NCBI GenBank assembly: GCA_013339895.1
Contig: JABACO010000001.1
Span: 22,154,996 to 22,218,995, forward strand
Direction of reading: 5' to 3'
DNA: 64,000 nt
Source: Ephydatia muelleri
Taxonomy: Eukaryota > Porifera > Demospongiae > Spongillida > Spongillidae
The number at the start of each line of letters is the position of its first letter. Position 1 is the stretch's first letter. Under the pieces are notes generated by a model. It was not told the DNA's origin. It saw nothing but the letters and a program-made list of their open reading frames with translations, and did not search any database. Positions 22,741-33,382 of this stretch are shown here, piece after piece. Position numbers and translations under genes: made by a program.

Positions 22741-22965
22741 ATGGGCATGGTCCAGGGCTCTGATGGCCAACGTAGACTTGAAGTCTGCCTTTTGCATGGT
22801 CCCAGTGCGTCCTGACGACTGGAACCTCCTAGGTATGAACTGAAAAGGCAAGTTCTACATAGACACATGCCTCCCATTTGGACTACACTCCGCCCCCCAC
22901 CTCTTCAACCACTCCACCGAGGCAATCATGTGGATCCTGCAGAGCAACTACACAGTTTAGGGGTT
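22741..22965 (+). pseudogene. Reverse transcriptase remnant of YR element copy 1
   Basis: Translates as LMANVDLKSAFCMVPVRPDDW then LLGMN-stop-KGKFYIDTCLPFGLHSAP and LFNHSTEAIMWILQ, matching palm motifs of DIRS-type reverse transcriptases (D-LKSAF and CLPFGLRSAP). A TGA interrupts it in both copies, and the YADD-containing part and RNase H are missing: the frame passes directly into recombinase sequence, so an internal deletion is inferred. Confidence 0.7.
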
Positions 22966-23605
22966 ACGCTTGGTATGGCACTGCTAGAAGGCAACCACTC
23001 ACCATCAAGATGTTAAAGGAGTTGTCCCAATCTCTGTACGTGAGCAAGACACACTCTACCCACGACCGTCTCATGCTGCAGGCAGCTTTGGCAGTGGCCT
23101 TCTTTGGCTTCCTGAGAGTTAGCAAATTTACCGTGAACAGCTGGAAAAGGAAAGCCATGAGGAGGGGGCGCTTCTTAGCCAAGCAAGACGTGCTGCTAGC
23201 ACCTTACGATCTGCAGCTGACCATCAAATATTCCAAGATGGACCAGTTGGGGAAAGGGTCCATCATTACAATGGGACTCACTCGTTCAAGCCTGCTGTCC
23301 AGTCCTCGCCATGCCATCCTACTTAAGGTGCTGTCATGTCAAGCCAGCTGCTCCATTATCACACTTCCAGTCTGGCAGGCCGCTGTCAGTCCGAAGGCTT
23401 ACGGTTCACCCTCCATTCTCAGTTGTGCCAGAACAGCTATGACCCAGGGAACTATAACACACACAGCTTCAGAAAAGGAGCAGCTACAGCTGCAGCAAGA
23501 GCTGGCCTGCCTCCTGCAACTGTAAAGCAACTTGGTCATTGGTGCAGTGATGCATACTCCACGTATGTCCGCCACACGCCAATCCACTCCTCCACTACAG
23601 CATAG
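22960..23605 (+). pseudogene. Tyrosine recombinase of YR element copy 1, frameshifted
   Basis: Catalytic core of a tyrosine recombinase of the DIRS/Ngaro kind, which would integrate a circular DNA intermediate. The first frame (within 22878-23525) gives TIKMLKELSQSLYV and FFGFLRVSKFTV with the first catalytic arginine. Near 23330 the frame changes, and 23336-23605 gives NTHSFRKGAATAAARAGLP (H-x-x-R), QLGHWCSDAYSTYVR (second His and the nucleophilic Tyr). All core residues are thus encoded but in two frames, so this copy is inactive. Copy 2 (29200-29848) has the same break. Confidence 0.8.
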
Positions 23606-24884
23606 ATTGCCAGGGCTCCCTAACTGTTTCCTACCTATGCTTTGTTGTGTCTGTAACCCTCATTTGTTTGTTCACTATCATACTCCACATTTTGGCAGTA
23701 GCGCCTTTATGGGGGGTCAACTTTGGGCGTTCCCGAGAGGGGCCACTACTCACCACATATGGCTATCCTAACCCTGGTGCTAGCACCCTGAGGTGGAGTC
23801 ACACAGCTAAGGCATCAACCTCTGCTGGCCTCTATGGTACAATGGCTCGCACCCCATTCGCCCAACAATGGTTCCATTGCAGGCAATATCAATATTCAAC
23901 AGAAAGTGAGTACAATTCTTCCCCAAGGTAGACATGGTATCCAAACCAAACATGGGAAACAAACTACTATGCCTCTGAGCGCCATACATCAAGGTAGTGG
24001 CGACATCAACAACCATATCATATCACTTTTTAAAGACCCTCTATACCAAACATGTAACTTACAAAGACGACACCCATACAGAAGGTGTACATGGTTTCCA
24101 TGGTATCCTTAATTGGTTTCCCCCTCCCCTCCCATAATTCTCACACATGGTTATCCATAATATTAATTGATGGTTTGGTGGGTCAAGCCATCGTTCCCCA
24201 GGGCCATTGCAAAGTAGCACAATAACTTATCGGTAACATCCAATCCCATTCGCACTATGGTATTCACAAATAACACACAACATAAGAATATAACCTACTC
24301 CAGCCTTTTCAGATTTGATAAAGAAGAACTTGCTGCACACAATGCCATCAATCCATTATTACTGAGGTTATTCCAAGATAGGCTGCAAATAGGAGCACCA
24401 TCCATAAACATACAATGTACAGAGTAGAATGCAAATGATACACACTGCTAGTTGTGTTGCCCATCCTCCTCCCCTCTCCACTCTTGGTATGGACTGGGTA
24501 CCTACTTCAGAGATTGAAGATTAGGTGCCTTTATCAGCAGGTCTCCCAGCAAAGTCCTATCCCATTCCTCTTCTCTGAAGCATTGACTCAAACTGCACAT
24601 GAGAAATAAGAAGTGGTGATTCAATAACCATAACAACACATTTTCTTTACACAGGTAAAAGATGAGGTCATCATCATTACTACATGAAGGCATGACATTG
24701 TAATATTAATTGTGGTTAATCTTCTGCCACTATTATCTATCATTAGTCGTGCTCCAGGGATCGTGGTGAGCATTGTAGCACCATGTTTGGGGGTGTGGTG
24801 AGATGGCACCGCCCAGTCGTACAGTGCCAAGCAATAGGCAGAGAGGTCTTGTCCCTTTGGATGTACCGCAGGAACGTGGCACTC

Positions 24885-25032
24885 GTTGAATCCTCGATCC
24901 TGGCCTCTGTACTGCTGACAAGTACGACTTGATGGTTAGGTGGGTTAAGCCATCGCTCCCCAGGGCCATTACAAAGTAGCACAATAACTTATCGGTAACA
25001 TCCAATCCCATTCGCACTATGGCGCCGCACAC
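24885..25032 (-). pseudogene. Antisense recombinase N-terminal (SAM-like) fragment
   Basis: The minus strand reads LLCYFVMALGSDGLTHLTIK then SYLSAVQ, which fits the N-terminal DNA-binding domain of tyrosine recombinases (L..Y...L...GL...TIK.YLSAV). It is in the opposite orientation to the catalytic domain of the same element. In copy 2 the corresponding minus-strand segment (30514-30400) diverges after GLTH. Confidence 0.5.
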
Positions 25033-26077
25033 ATTGTAAGGTCACGTGGTTTGACTGCTGACAGCTGAAATCTGCTTCGACAATAACACGATCACGTTTT
25101 TGAGAACGCGCACAAATCGATCAGCATTAGCGCGAAATGAGTTGAAAACGGGCCACACAAACAAATCAGTAGTAACAAATCAGTTTGTAGAGTTGAGAGT
25201 AATTTCCCACATCACAAAGTAAACCGTTGGGGAACTTACCGACTCGCACTCGGAACCTCTGAAATCACGTAAGAAGCTATGAATTAAATGTAATATTTAT
25301 TAGATATTGTCCGGACTTTTATGCTACAGTGTGTATGTGCATGCAGTGGTGTTTTACGTGTCTAAGCTACAATGCTTGCATGACGCTTTCGCTTGTGTTA
25401 ATAGATCGCCTCAATTTATATAGAATTCGAGTTATTCCGACAAAAGAAACAGCTTAGTATAGCTACGTTCTTCTGACACCAAAAAGAACCAACAGAAACC
25501 TTGGGTAATTCGGTATTGCAGATGTACATGAATCAGATGTGCCAGACTAAGGCGATGACTGCGTATATAATGGCACTGAACACTTTACCGGACGATATCC
25601 TTTAAGTAATAAATGAACAGTCGATCCAAATACAAATTAACTGATAATTGACTGATAAAATTGACTGAAGAAAGAAACTCCACTGGGCTTCAACCCTCCA
25701 TGTTGACGTCACCGAACAATTTTGAACCAGAAGAATTTCAGACAAAAAAGGGACGCATAAATAAAGAACCAATCAAAAATGCGGGATTTCTCAAATTAAA
25801 CTTCAGCTGCATAGACTTCACTTACTTCCATCTGCCTGAAGAAGGAGTAAAGTACTCCGAAACCGGTCGCGAATAGGAAGAGATTTTTTGACTGGAAACT
25901 GTGTATATGATGGATAAAGAAACCAGGATGGAAACCTCAAACCATATTGTATGTTGGTTATCATTTTGTGATTCATGTATTTGTGCAAGTGTATGGTACC
26001 TAACCGCAAAAGGTTGTAAACAAATATATTATCTAAACTACTCTTAGCCTACGAAGCCAGAAAAAAAGTACATATAC

Positions 26078-26770
26078 ATGTACAAAACAAACTCACTAAA
26101 CTTATATTTCAGAAAACCATATAGTTTACCTCCAATGGAAGATGAAAACAAAGAGCTCTCCCCGTTTGCGCTTGTGCGCAATATTGAAACAATACAAAAA
26201 CAAATGATACACAAATGGGAAAATAGTAGACAACACGATGGACTGGGAATAGACTATGTAACAGCTTTCGTATTTCCTCCGCTACCTAAACCAATTCCAG
26301 AACATGAGACAGTTCTGATAAGTAGAGGCAATGCTAGAAACAAAGCATGCCAAACGTATGAAAAATATGATGCCGTTTGGCCAGAAAAACATATGGATCC
26401 CACAGACTATTTTATTGTTTCAAATATAAAACATAAGAAACATAGGAGAAACACACTGAGAGAGCTGTCTACAATTCTTAAAAATGAAAAAGAAACACAA
26501 ATTTGGGTTACATACAATAACACCTTAGTCCATTGGAGGCATATTTCAATGATCGAAGTCATATTCGACCCAGATGACATAACAATACATGCCTGCTCTT
26601 CCATACAGCTTGACTACTCCACAGATGAGGACGGAAAACCCTCCGTCTCTCATGATGATGGAGGTGAGGGCGTCTCCTTGGAGGAGGAGAAATCAAGGAT
26701 GGTCCTGTTATTGGGCTCTTTGAACAAGGGGGAACTTACTGACTCTCTGAAATCACGTGAGAAGCTATGA
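26078..26770 (+). CDS. Unrecognised 230-aa ORF between repeat copies
   Basis: The longest unbroken ORF of the repeat zone. The product is lysine-rich and rich in charged residues, with YVTAFVFPPLPKPIPEHE, KYDAVWPEKHMDPTDYF and WVTYNNTLVHWRHISMIEVI; an acidic stretch follows and the last about 15 residues run into the YR-element 3' repeat. A good acceptor-like TTATATTTCAG lies at 26102-26113, so coding may begin as an exon near 26114 rather than at the ATG. A 71-aa ORF lies upstream at 25661-25876. It has no family I recognise: it could be a transposon accessory protein or a captured host exon. It is more A-rich than the surrounding element. Confidence 0.4.
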   Translation: MYKTNSLNLYFRKPYSLPPMEDENKELSPFALVRNIETIQKQMIHKWENSRQHDGLGIDYVTAFVFPPLPKPIPEHETVLISRGNARNKACQTYEKYDAVWPEKHMDPTDYFIVSNIKHKKHRRNTLRELSTILKNEKETQIWVTYNNTLVHWRHISMIEVIFDPDDITIHACSSIQLDYSTDEDGKPSVSHDDGGEGVSLEEEKSRMVLLLGSLNKGELTDSLKSREKL

Positions 26771-27075
26771 ATTAAATGTAAATATTGTCCGGACTAGTTC
26801 CGACGCCATGTAGTAAGTAATACCTGCTTTTATGCTACAGTGTGTATGTGCATGCAGTGGTGTTTTACGTGTCTAAGCTACAATGCTTGCATGACGCTTT
26901 CGCTTGTGTTAATAGATCGCCTCAATGTATATAGAATTCGAGTTATTCCGGCATATTGCCCCTACATTACAGAATGTGCGAAGAAACCTCATTGTAAACA
27001 AACAGCTTAGTAGAGCTACGTTCTTCTAACACCGAAAGAACCAGCAGAAACCTTGGGTGAGTCGGTATTGCAGAT
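26730..27075. repeat. Third, partial copy of the YR-element 3' repeat
   Basis: From CTCTGAAATCACGTGAGAAG to GTCGGTATTGCAGAT, this matches 25255-25535 and 30740-31060. It is bounded on the left by the 230-aa ORF and on the right by the gypsy fragment. It could be a solo terminal repeat or one terminal repeat of a composite element. Confidence 0.75.
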
Positions 27076-27084
27076 ATCCCAAGT

Positions 27085-27941
27085 GCCTCCTATCCCACTG
27101 GATTGCCTGTTAAGGAATTCCTATAGACCTGTCATCTGATAGGGGAGCCCATTTTACTTCACAACTGTGGACATCCATTGACCACTACCGCCTACCACCC
27201 ATAATCCAATGGCCTAGTAGAAAGGTTCCACAGACATCTGAAGGCAGCCTTACGAGCTGGGCTCACTGGCCCTAATTGGACAGCTAAACTACCTTGGGTA
27301 CTTCTTGGAATTTGTACAGCACCTAAGGATGACCTAGGGTGTTCATCTGCAGAATTGGTCTATGGGGGGGGGGGACACTCTCACAGTGCCTGGTAATTTA
27401 TTTAGTTAGTCACAATTTCCAGCCAGAGCATCGCTCCCAACTGCAGCAACTCCGGGATGAAGTTCGCATGCAGGCACCCATGCCCACCTCAATATACCAT
27501 CCTCCATCCCACAACTTAAAGCAATCTCAGTTTCTTTTTGTTCTCTGGGATGCTCACCATACACCCTTCCAACGTCTGTACGAAGAACCATTCAAAGTCA
27601 TGCAGGCAGGAGACAAGACCTTCACAATTGACAGAGGAGGACAGAATGAGTTCATATCAGTGGATAGGTTGAAGCATGCATTTGTTGACTTAGAACACCC
27701 AGTGGTAGTATCAGAGCCTAAGAACCGCGGATCGCCTCCAAACAAAGGCCATCCTTTGGTCCCAACTCAGCCTCAAGAATGGACCGAAATCCCAGACCTG
27801 TGCCATCCCAGCACACCTGATCAGGCGGTCAAGTTCATTTACAATGATGTTACATCTCGGTTCTGGGGAGAGTGGTGTAGAGGACCTACAATCGGATACA
27901 CAGAGAACCGGGTGGAAATTAATTTGAATAGGAACACGTGA
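27085..27941 (+). pseudogene. Ty3/gypsy-type integrase fragment
   Basis: Reads SSDRGAHFTSQLW, then in another frame TAYHP-stop-SNGLVERFHRHLKAAL, followed by PNWTAKLPWVLLGICTAPKD and SSAELVY: the second half of a Ty3/gypsy integrase including the catalytic glutamate (VERFH). A poly-G run near 27365 precedes a further frame giving the C-terminal part (27339-27941, for example RLYEEPFKVMQAGDKTF and SVDRLKHAFVD), typical of the region after the core. One TAA and at least two frame changes disable it. Gag, protease and RT are not seen. It runs straight into YR element copy 2. Confidence 0.8.
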
Positions 27942-28536
27942 TCAATCATTGCAGTTAGGCTTTTTTGGTGTGTCATGTTTGATGGCGTGTGATATTTTGG
28001 TCCAGAATTGTGACCGGCCACAACCTAACAAAGGGTGTGGCTTCTATTGAAGGCTAGAATTGGATTGGTGTAAAGAACCGGGCCTTGTGTTGATGTTGTA
28101 ACTCTCATACGTGGTTTTCCAGTGATATTAATTGCAGACATGTTTTTGCCAACCCTAACAAGGATAGTTACTTAGGCCCCTTCTAATACTATCATCATAA
28201 TTACCCACAATCTCCAACCTTTTGTCAACTATGTATCCTCCTGTATAAGGGAGGTGTTTATGTCATGCACTTGGACTAGTGTGGGAGGGGAATCCCATCT
28301 CTGGCACCCTCCCCCTGACCTCACCCCTAACGCCCTCTCCCCAATAGCCACTATTGAAATGACACTTCTGCCACATTGGGTGATACATTTGTTAAAGGTA
28401 CTGTTTGGTAGAAACAGTGCTTAATGTAAATCTAGCAAGTGCCCATGGAGGTGTCATACCCCCTCAATAGGCCCAATCAATTGTCCCATATAGCACTGCT
28501 TATCACATACATTCAGGCCCAGACTCAGACCTGCCC

Positions 28537-28899
28537 ATGGCGCCCCTGGGACATGTATATACGCACACAACACACACTATCTCAGTTCTGTCCAGCAGTG
28601 GGATTTATCGAATAGCGATCATCATGGATCTAGAACTAGAGACCAATCAGACATACGTGCATGTAATGGGGCTGTCTGCAGAGGTCCTGCGCTATTACCT
28701 CAATCAGGCCAGCCTCACAACGTCTGGCAATAAGAGGGCCCTGGTTGAAAGGATGCTGGACAACGCCATTATCCGTAGCAATGCCCCATCCAAGGGGGAA
28801 AGTGGCAAGAACCCAGATGGGCAAGATGGTACACAGAACGAGGACGAACCAGCAGGGCAAGCCCTACAGTCAATAATTGATCTCGACTTGCCAGCATAA
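28537..28899 (+). CDS. SAP-like domain protein of YR element copy 2
   Basis: 120 codons, nearly identical to the copy 1 ORF, with small changes in the N-terminal part (NQTYVHVMGLSAEVLRYYLN) and an unchanged acidic tail. Conservation of frame in both copies contrasts with the broken RT and recombinase. Confidence 0.6.
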   Translation: MAPLGHVYTHTTHTISVLSSSGIYRIAIIMDLELETNQTYVHVMGLSAEVLRYYLNQASLTTSGNKRALVERMLDNAIIRSNAPSKGESGKNPDGQDGTQNEDEPAGQALQSIIDLDLPA

Positions 28900-29202
28900 G
28901 AGGAAGAGGCAGCCCTAACAACAGCTCCGTATCGTGGTCCCGCCATCACTATATCTCCATCAATGATGCAGTGAAGCTCCTGTATGGGCATGGTCCAGGG
29001 CTCTGATGGCCAACGTAGACTTGAAGTCTGCCTTTCGCATGGTCCCAGTGCGTCCTGACGACTGGAACCTCCTAGGTATGAACTGAAAAGGCAAGTTCTA
29101 CATAGACACATGCCTCCCATTTGGACTACACTCCGCCCCCCACCTCTTCAACCACTCCACCGAGGCAATCATGTGGATCCTGCAGAGCAACTACACAGTT
29201 GA

Positions 29203-29848
29203 GGGGTTACGCTTGGTATGGCACTGCAGGAAGGCAACCACTCACCATCAAGATGTTAAAGGAGTTGTCCCAATCTCTGTACGTGAGCAAGACACACTCT
29301 ACCCACGACCGTCTCATGCTGCAGGCAGCATTGGCAGTGGCCTTCTTTGGCTTCCTGAGAGTTAGCAAATTTACCGTGAACAGCTGGAAAAGGAATACCA
29401 TGAGGAGGGGGCGCTTCTTAGCCAAGCAAGACGTGCTGCTAGCACCTTACAATCTGCAGCTGACCATCAAATATTCCAAGATGGATCAGTTGGGGAAAGG
29501 GTCCATCATTACAATGGGACTCACTCGTTCAAGCCTGCTGTCCAGTCCTCGCCATGCCATCCTACTTAAGGTGCTGTCATGTCAAGCCAGCTGCTCCATT
29601 ATCACACTTCCAGTCTGGCAGGCCGCTGTCAGTCCGAAGGCTTACGGTTCACCCTCCATTCTCAGTTGTGCCAGAACAGCTATGACCCAGGGAACTATAA
29701 CACACACAGCTTCAGAAAAGGAGCAGCTACAGCTGCAGCAAGAGCTGGCCTGCCTTTTGCAACTGTAGAGCAACTTGGTCATTGGTGCAGTGATGCATAC
29801 TCCATGTATGTCCGCCACATGCCAATTCACTCCTCCACTACAGCATAG
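29203..29848 (+). pseudogene. Tyrosine recombinase of YR element copy 2, frameshifted
   Basis: Same two-frame structure as copy 1: FFGFLRVSKF in 29121-29768 and HSFRKGAATAAARAGLP, QLGHWCSDAYSMYVR in 29579-29848. Catalytic R, H-x-x-R, H and Y are all encoded. Confidence 0.8.
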
Positions 29849-31183
29849 ATTGCCAGGGCTCCCTAACTGTTTCCTACCTATGCTTTGTTGTGTCTGTAAC
29901 CCTCATTTGTTTGTTCACTATCATACTATACATTTTGGCAGTAGCGCCTTTATGGGGGGTCAACTTTGGGCGTTCCCGAGAGGGGCCACTACTCACCACA
30001 TATGGCTATCCTAACCCTGGTGCTAGCACCCTGAGGTGGAGTCACACAGCTAAGGCATCAACCTCTGCTGGCCTCTATGGTACAATGGCTCGCACCCCAT
30101 TCGCCCAACAATGGTTCCATTGCAGGCAATATCAATATTCAACAGAAAGTGAGTACAATTCTTCCCCAAGGTAGACATGGTATCCAAACCAAACATGGGA
30201 AACAAACTACTATGCCCCTGAGTGCCATACATCAAGGCAGTGGCAACATCAACAACCATATCATATCCTTTTTTAAAGACCCTCTACACCGAACATGTAA
30301 CTTACAAAGACGACACCCTTACAGAAGGTGTACATGGTTTCCATGGTATCCTTAATTGGTTTCCCCCTCCCCTCCCATAACTCTCACACATGGTTTTCCA
30401 TAATATTAATTGATGGTATTGGTGGGTCAAGCCATCGCTCCCCAGGGCCATTACAAAGTAGCACAATAACTTATTGGTAACATCCAATCCCATTCGCACT
30501 ATGGCGCCGCACACATTGTAAGGTCACGTGGTTTGACTGCTGACAGCTGATTTCTGCTTCAACAATAACACGATCACGTTTTTGAGAACGCGCACAAATC
30601 GATCAGCATTAGCGCGAAATGAGTTGAAAACGGGCCACACAAACAAATCAGTAGTAACAAATCAGTTTGTAGAGTTGAGAGTAATTTCCCACATCACAAA
30701 GTAAACCGTTGGGGAAACATACCGACTCGCACTCGGAACCTCTGAAATCACGTGAGAAGCTATGAATTAAATGTAATATATTGTCCGGACTAGTTCCGAC
30801 GCCATGTAGTAAGTAATACCTGCTTTTATGCTACAGTGTGTATGTGCATGCAGTGGTGTTTTACGTGTCTAAGCTACAATGCTTGCATGACGCTTTCGCT
30901 TGTGTTAATAGATCGCCTCAATTTATATAGAATTCGAGTTATTCATATTGCCCTACAGAATGTGCGAAGAAACCTCATTGTAACAAACAGCTTAGTATAG
31001 CTACGTTCTTCTGACACCAAAAGAACCAACAGAAATCTTGGGTAATTCGGTATTGCCGATGTCCATGAATCAGATGTGCCAGACTAAGGCGATGACTGCG
31101 TATCAGATGGCACTGAACACTTTACCGGATGATATCCTTTAAGTAATAAATGAACAGTCGATCCAAATACAAATTAACTGATA

Positions 31184-32010
31184 AGGGCATGACGCCCTTT
31201 CGCGTGCATCTAATTATTTCCTGTTACGTCTGTCATTGTGCAAGCACGAATGAAGTGCTACCTTGCAATGATAATGTACATGTATAACAATGTTGGGGGT
31301 CATCTGAAGAGAAATGGATGCCGCTCGCTCGATTTTATTGTCCGTCCCTTGTGGTCTGCAGTAGATCGTCTAAGTCAGTCGTTTCCTTTCCAAAACGTTC
31401 GGTTTGATCGAACGGTGAAACGCGCTCGTTTAGAGCAGAGTGGTGTGAAAAGCACAGCTGATGATAGATGGCATTGCAGAGGAGTTTGTACGAGGTAACG
31501 AACACCGCCTCGGCCAGTTTGGTATTTTTATACATATATGAAGCATTTCAAATGTACCAATCGCAATTTCGAATGAATAGCATGATTTTAGGGGGCGAAC
31601 TGCAGTGAAATTCATTATGGTTTAGGACGTTAATAAAGCATAATTTGCAAAGCTTCTCGGGCTAGCTTACAGCGCTCCCCCATACCCCCCCTGCTGGGCG
31701 GGAGGCTAGGGAGTTACACACCCTCCCGCACCCAAAGTCTTCATTATTTATTCATTTGCCGGACCAATGTTTTGTACCTTCCGCGCCGACGCCCTGATTA
31801 CAACACACAACCGAGCTAGCTGGTCTGCGCAGACGCGGTCAACTGGTAGAGCCGCGTGGGTACCTTTACACTAAATCGAAACGAAATCATTCGTTACATG
31901 ACTTTAAACTTCTACTGAGTTTTCCAAGGCCTGTCGATCGTATACATACTATTTGCACGTATTCAGAAAATTTGCAGAGAATATACTTCATTTGGCGGAC
32001 ATGCATGCAT
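31184..32010. other. Spacer between YR copy 2 and the large foldback
   Basis: An 86-codon ORF at 31238-31498 and its shadows resemble nothing known. A box-A-like stretch (GGTCAACTGGTAGAGCC, near 31838) has no tRNA cloverleaf around it. A C-rich segment with CCCCCATACCCCCCCTGC lies at 31676-31695. No gene is seen. Confidence 0.6.
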
Positions 32011-33382
32011 CTTCAGATATTATTTTAATTAATAACATACCGGCCCTTTACAAAACGTGGTACGTTAACGAGATGCCTGGTGTAAATGTAGTATGTCTTG
32101 CCCAAAAAGTAAATGAATCGTTGCCACGAAATAATACACCAAACGAATGCATTTCAAGACTTCAATTTTGAAAATTATTGTCCTCTACAAAGCGATTCTT
32201 ATACGCACTATCTATAGAGTATGCGCAGGTGGATTCTTTATTGGCCATACATTTCCACGTTAGAATAAATTGCTGTCGTATTTTGTCACAACGATCCCAA
32301 TGATTTTCGGCTAAACGTGGAAAGCAAATAACTTGATACATGTACATTGCCCGCTACGAGACATGAGGAACAGTAGATTCGTTAAGGAACAACGTGGAAT
32401 GAAAGGACATTGCGAATCACTCCATGAAGAATGAAGTATTTTTTCGTTTGAGTTTTAGGCAGGGAAACAGAACGCGTCATCAAATCCTTGCTCTCAAAAT
32501 AGCTATCAAATGGAAAAAAAAGTCATTTCCAGAAGTAGCAGGATAAATACGAGCCAGGCTACCTTTTGTGATTTTGAAGGCCACTAACTTATGACTATGG
32601 GTTCCAGAACCAAATGGATCATGAAGTGGTATAGATATTGATGATGGAGGAACTTGCATATCAAGTTGTTCAGATGTGTATTTTTCTATTTTTTAGCTAA
32701 ATTCGTGTACGTTATTTTTATGTACTAACTTATTACCTTACATTACATTAATTGATATTCATTATTCATTGTTTGAAATATCTAATAATACATAATTAGA
32801 TGTTTCAGTCTCTGTTGAGACATAGATGAGAGAAGATATACTTTCAACCTACGCAGGGCACTAAATGAACACTCACTGGTAGCATTTGTAGCAGGCATGA
32901 TCAGTCAGTACAGTGCACACGTGATCCATTAAATGCTTTTTGGCAGGTGAAAGAGACATAAAGTAATCGATTATTACAAAAATGCTTGGTGTTTTATGAC
33001 CTTGCGGGTGGTCTACTGCAAGAATAGACAGCTGAATGGCAAGATTATTTTTATCTACATTGTCTCCGTGCAACATTTGCAGTTCATAATCAAAACTCTA
33101 TTGGTTGTAATTATTTGCTTTCAATTCATAACCTGGCTGTTCAAATAGGGAACGTGTGCAATGAATTGCTAAATCACTTTTGTAGTGGATGGCAGAGTAT
33201 ACAGTTTCTCTACAGACTGTGCATGGCCATCGCTTGATTCGTGTTTGCAAAACACATCAGTAGCTGCACTTCCAGTTATTGTACCCTCTAGTCAAAAGGT
33301 ATCCTCGGCATTTTTAAAAGTCTGTTACCTTTACGCAAGTATGACAAAATACCCATCCGACTCGCTGCACAGCAAAAAAGAT

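Larger units (their letters stand above)
21854..25650 (+). mobile_element. Defective tyrosine-recombinase retroelement (DIRS/Ngaro-like), copy 1
   Basis: Matches copy 2 at 27908-31183 along its length. It holds, in order, a SAP-like ORF, a short reverse-transcriptase remnant, a frameshifted tyrosine recombinase and an antisense recombinase N-terminal fragment. A terminal-type motif (tctcacacgtggttatcc...taattg) occurs near both 22040 and 24135, as expected for terminal or split repeats. Compared with copy 2 it has an extra 760 bp (24260-25022) bounded by direct repeats of about 90 bp (24170-24260 and 24930-25022). The 3' part (25230-25650) recurs at 26730-27075 and 30715-31183. DIRS versus Ngaro cannot be settled. 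Confidence 0.75.
27908..31183 (+). mobile_element. Defective tyrosine-recombinase retroelement (DIRS/Ngaro-like), copy 2
   Basis: Same layout as copy 1, offset by about 6.24 kb: SAP-like ORF 28537-28899, RT remnant about 28985-29210 with the same TGA, recombinase 29200-29848 with the same frameshift, terminal-type motif near 28105 and 30380. It lacks the 760-bp extra segment of copy 1 and keeps one copy of the about 90-bp repeat, as expected from a recombination deletion. A segment at 28250-28440 with an extra stretch before the SAP ORF is absent in copy 1. The end at 31183 (AAATTAACTGATA) matches the end of copy 1 at 25650. Confidence 0.75.

Noticed and set aside
31825-31860. tRNA-like GGTCAACTGGTAGAGCC
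   Set aside because: Box-A-like only; no box B, acceptor stem or cloverleaf around it.
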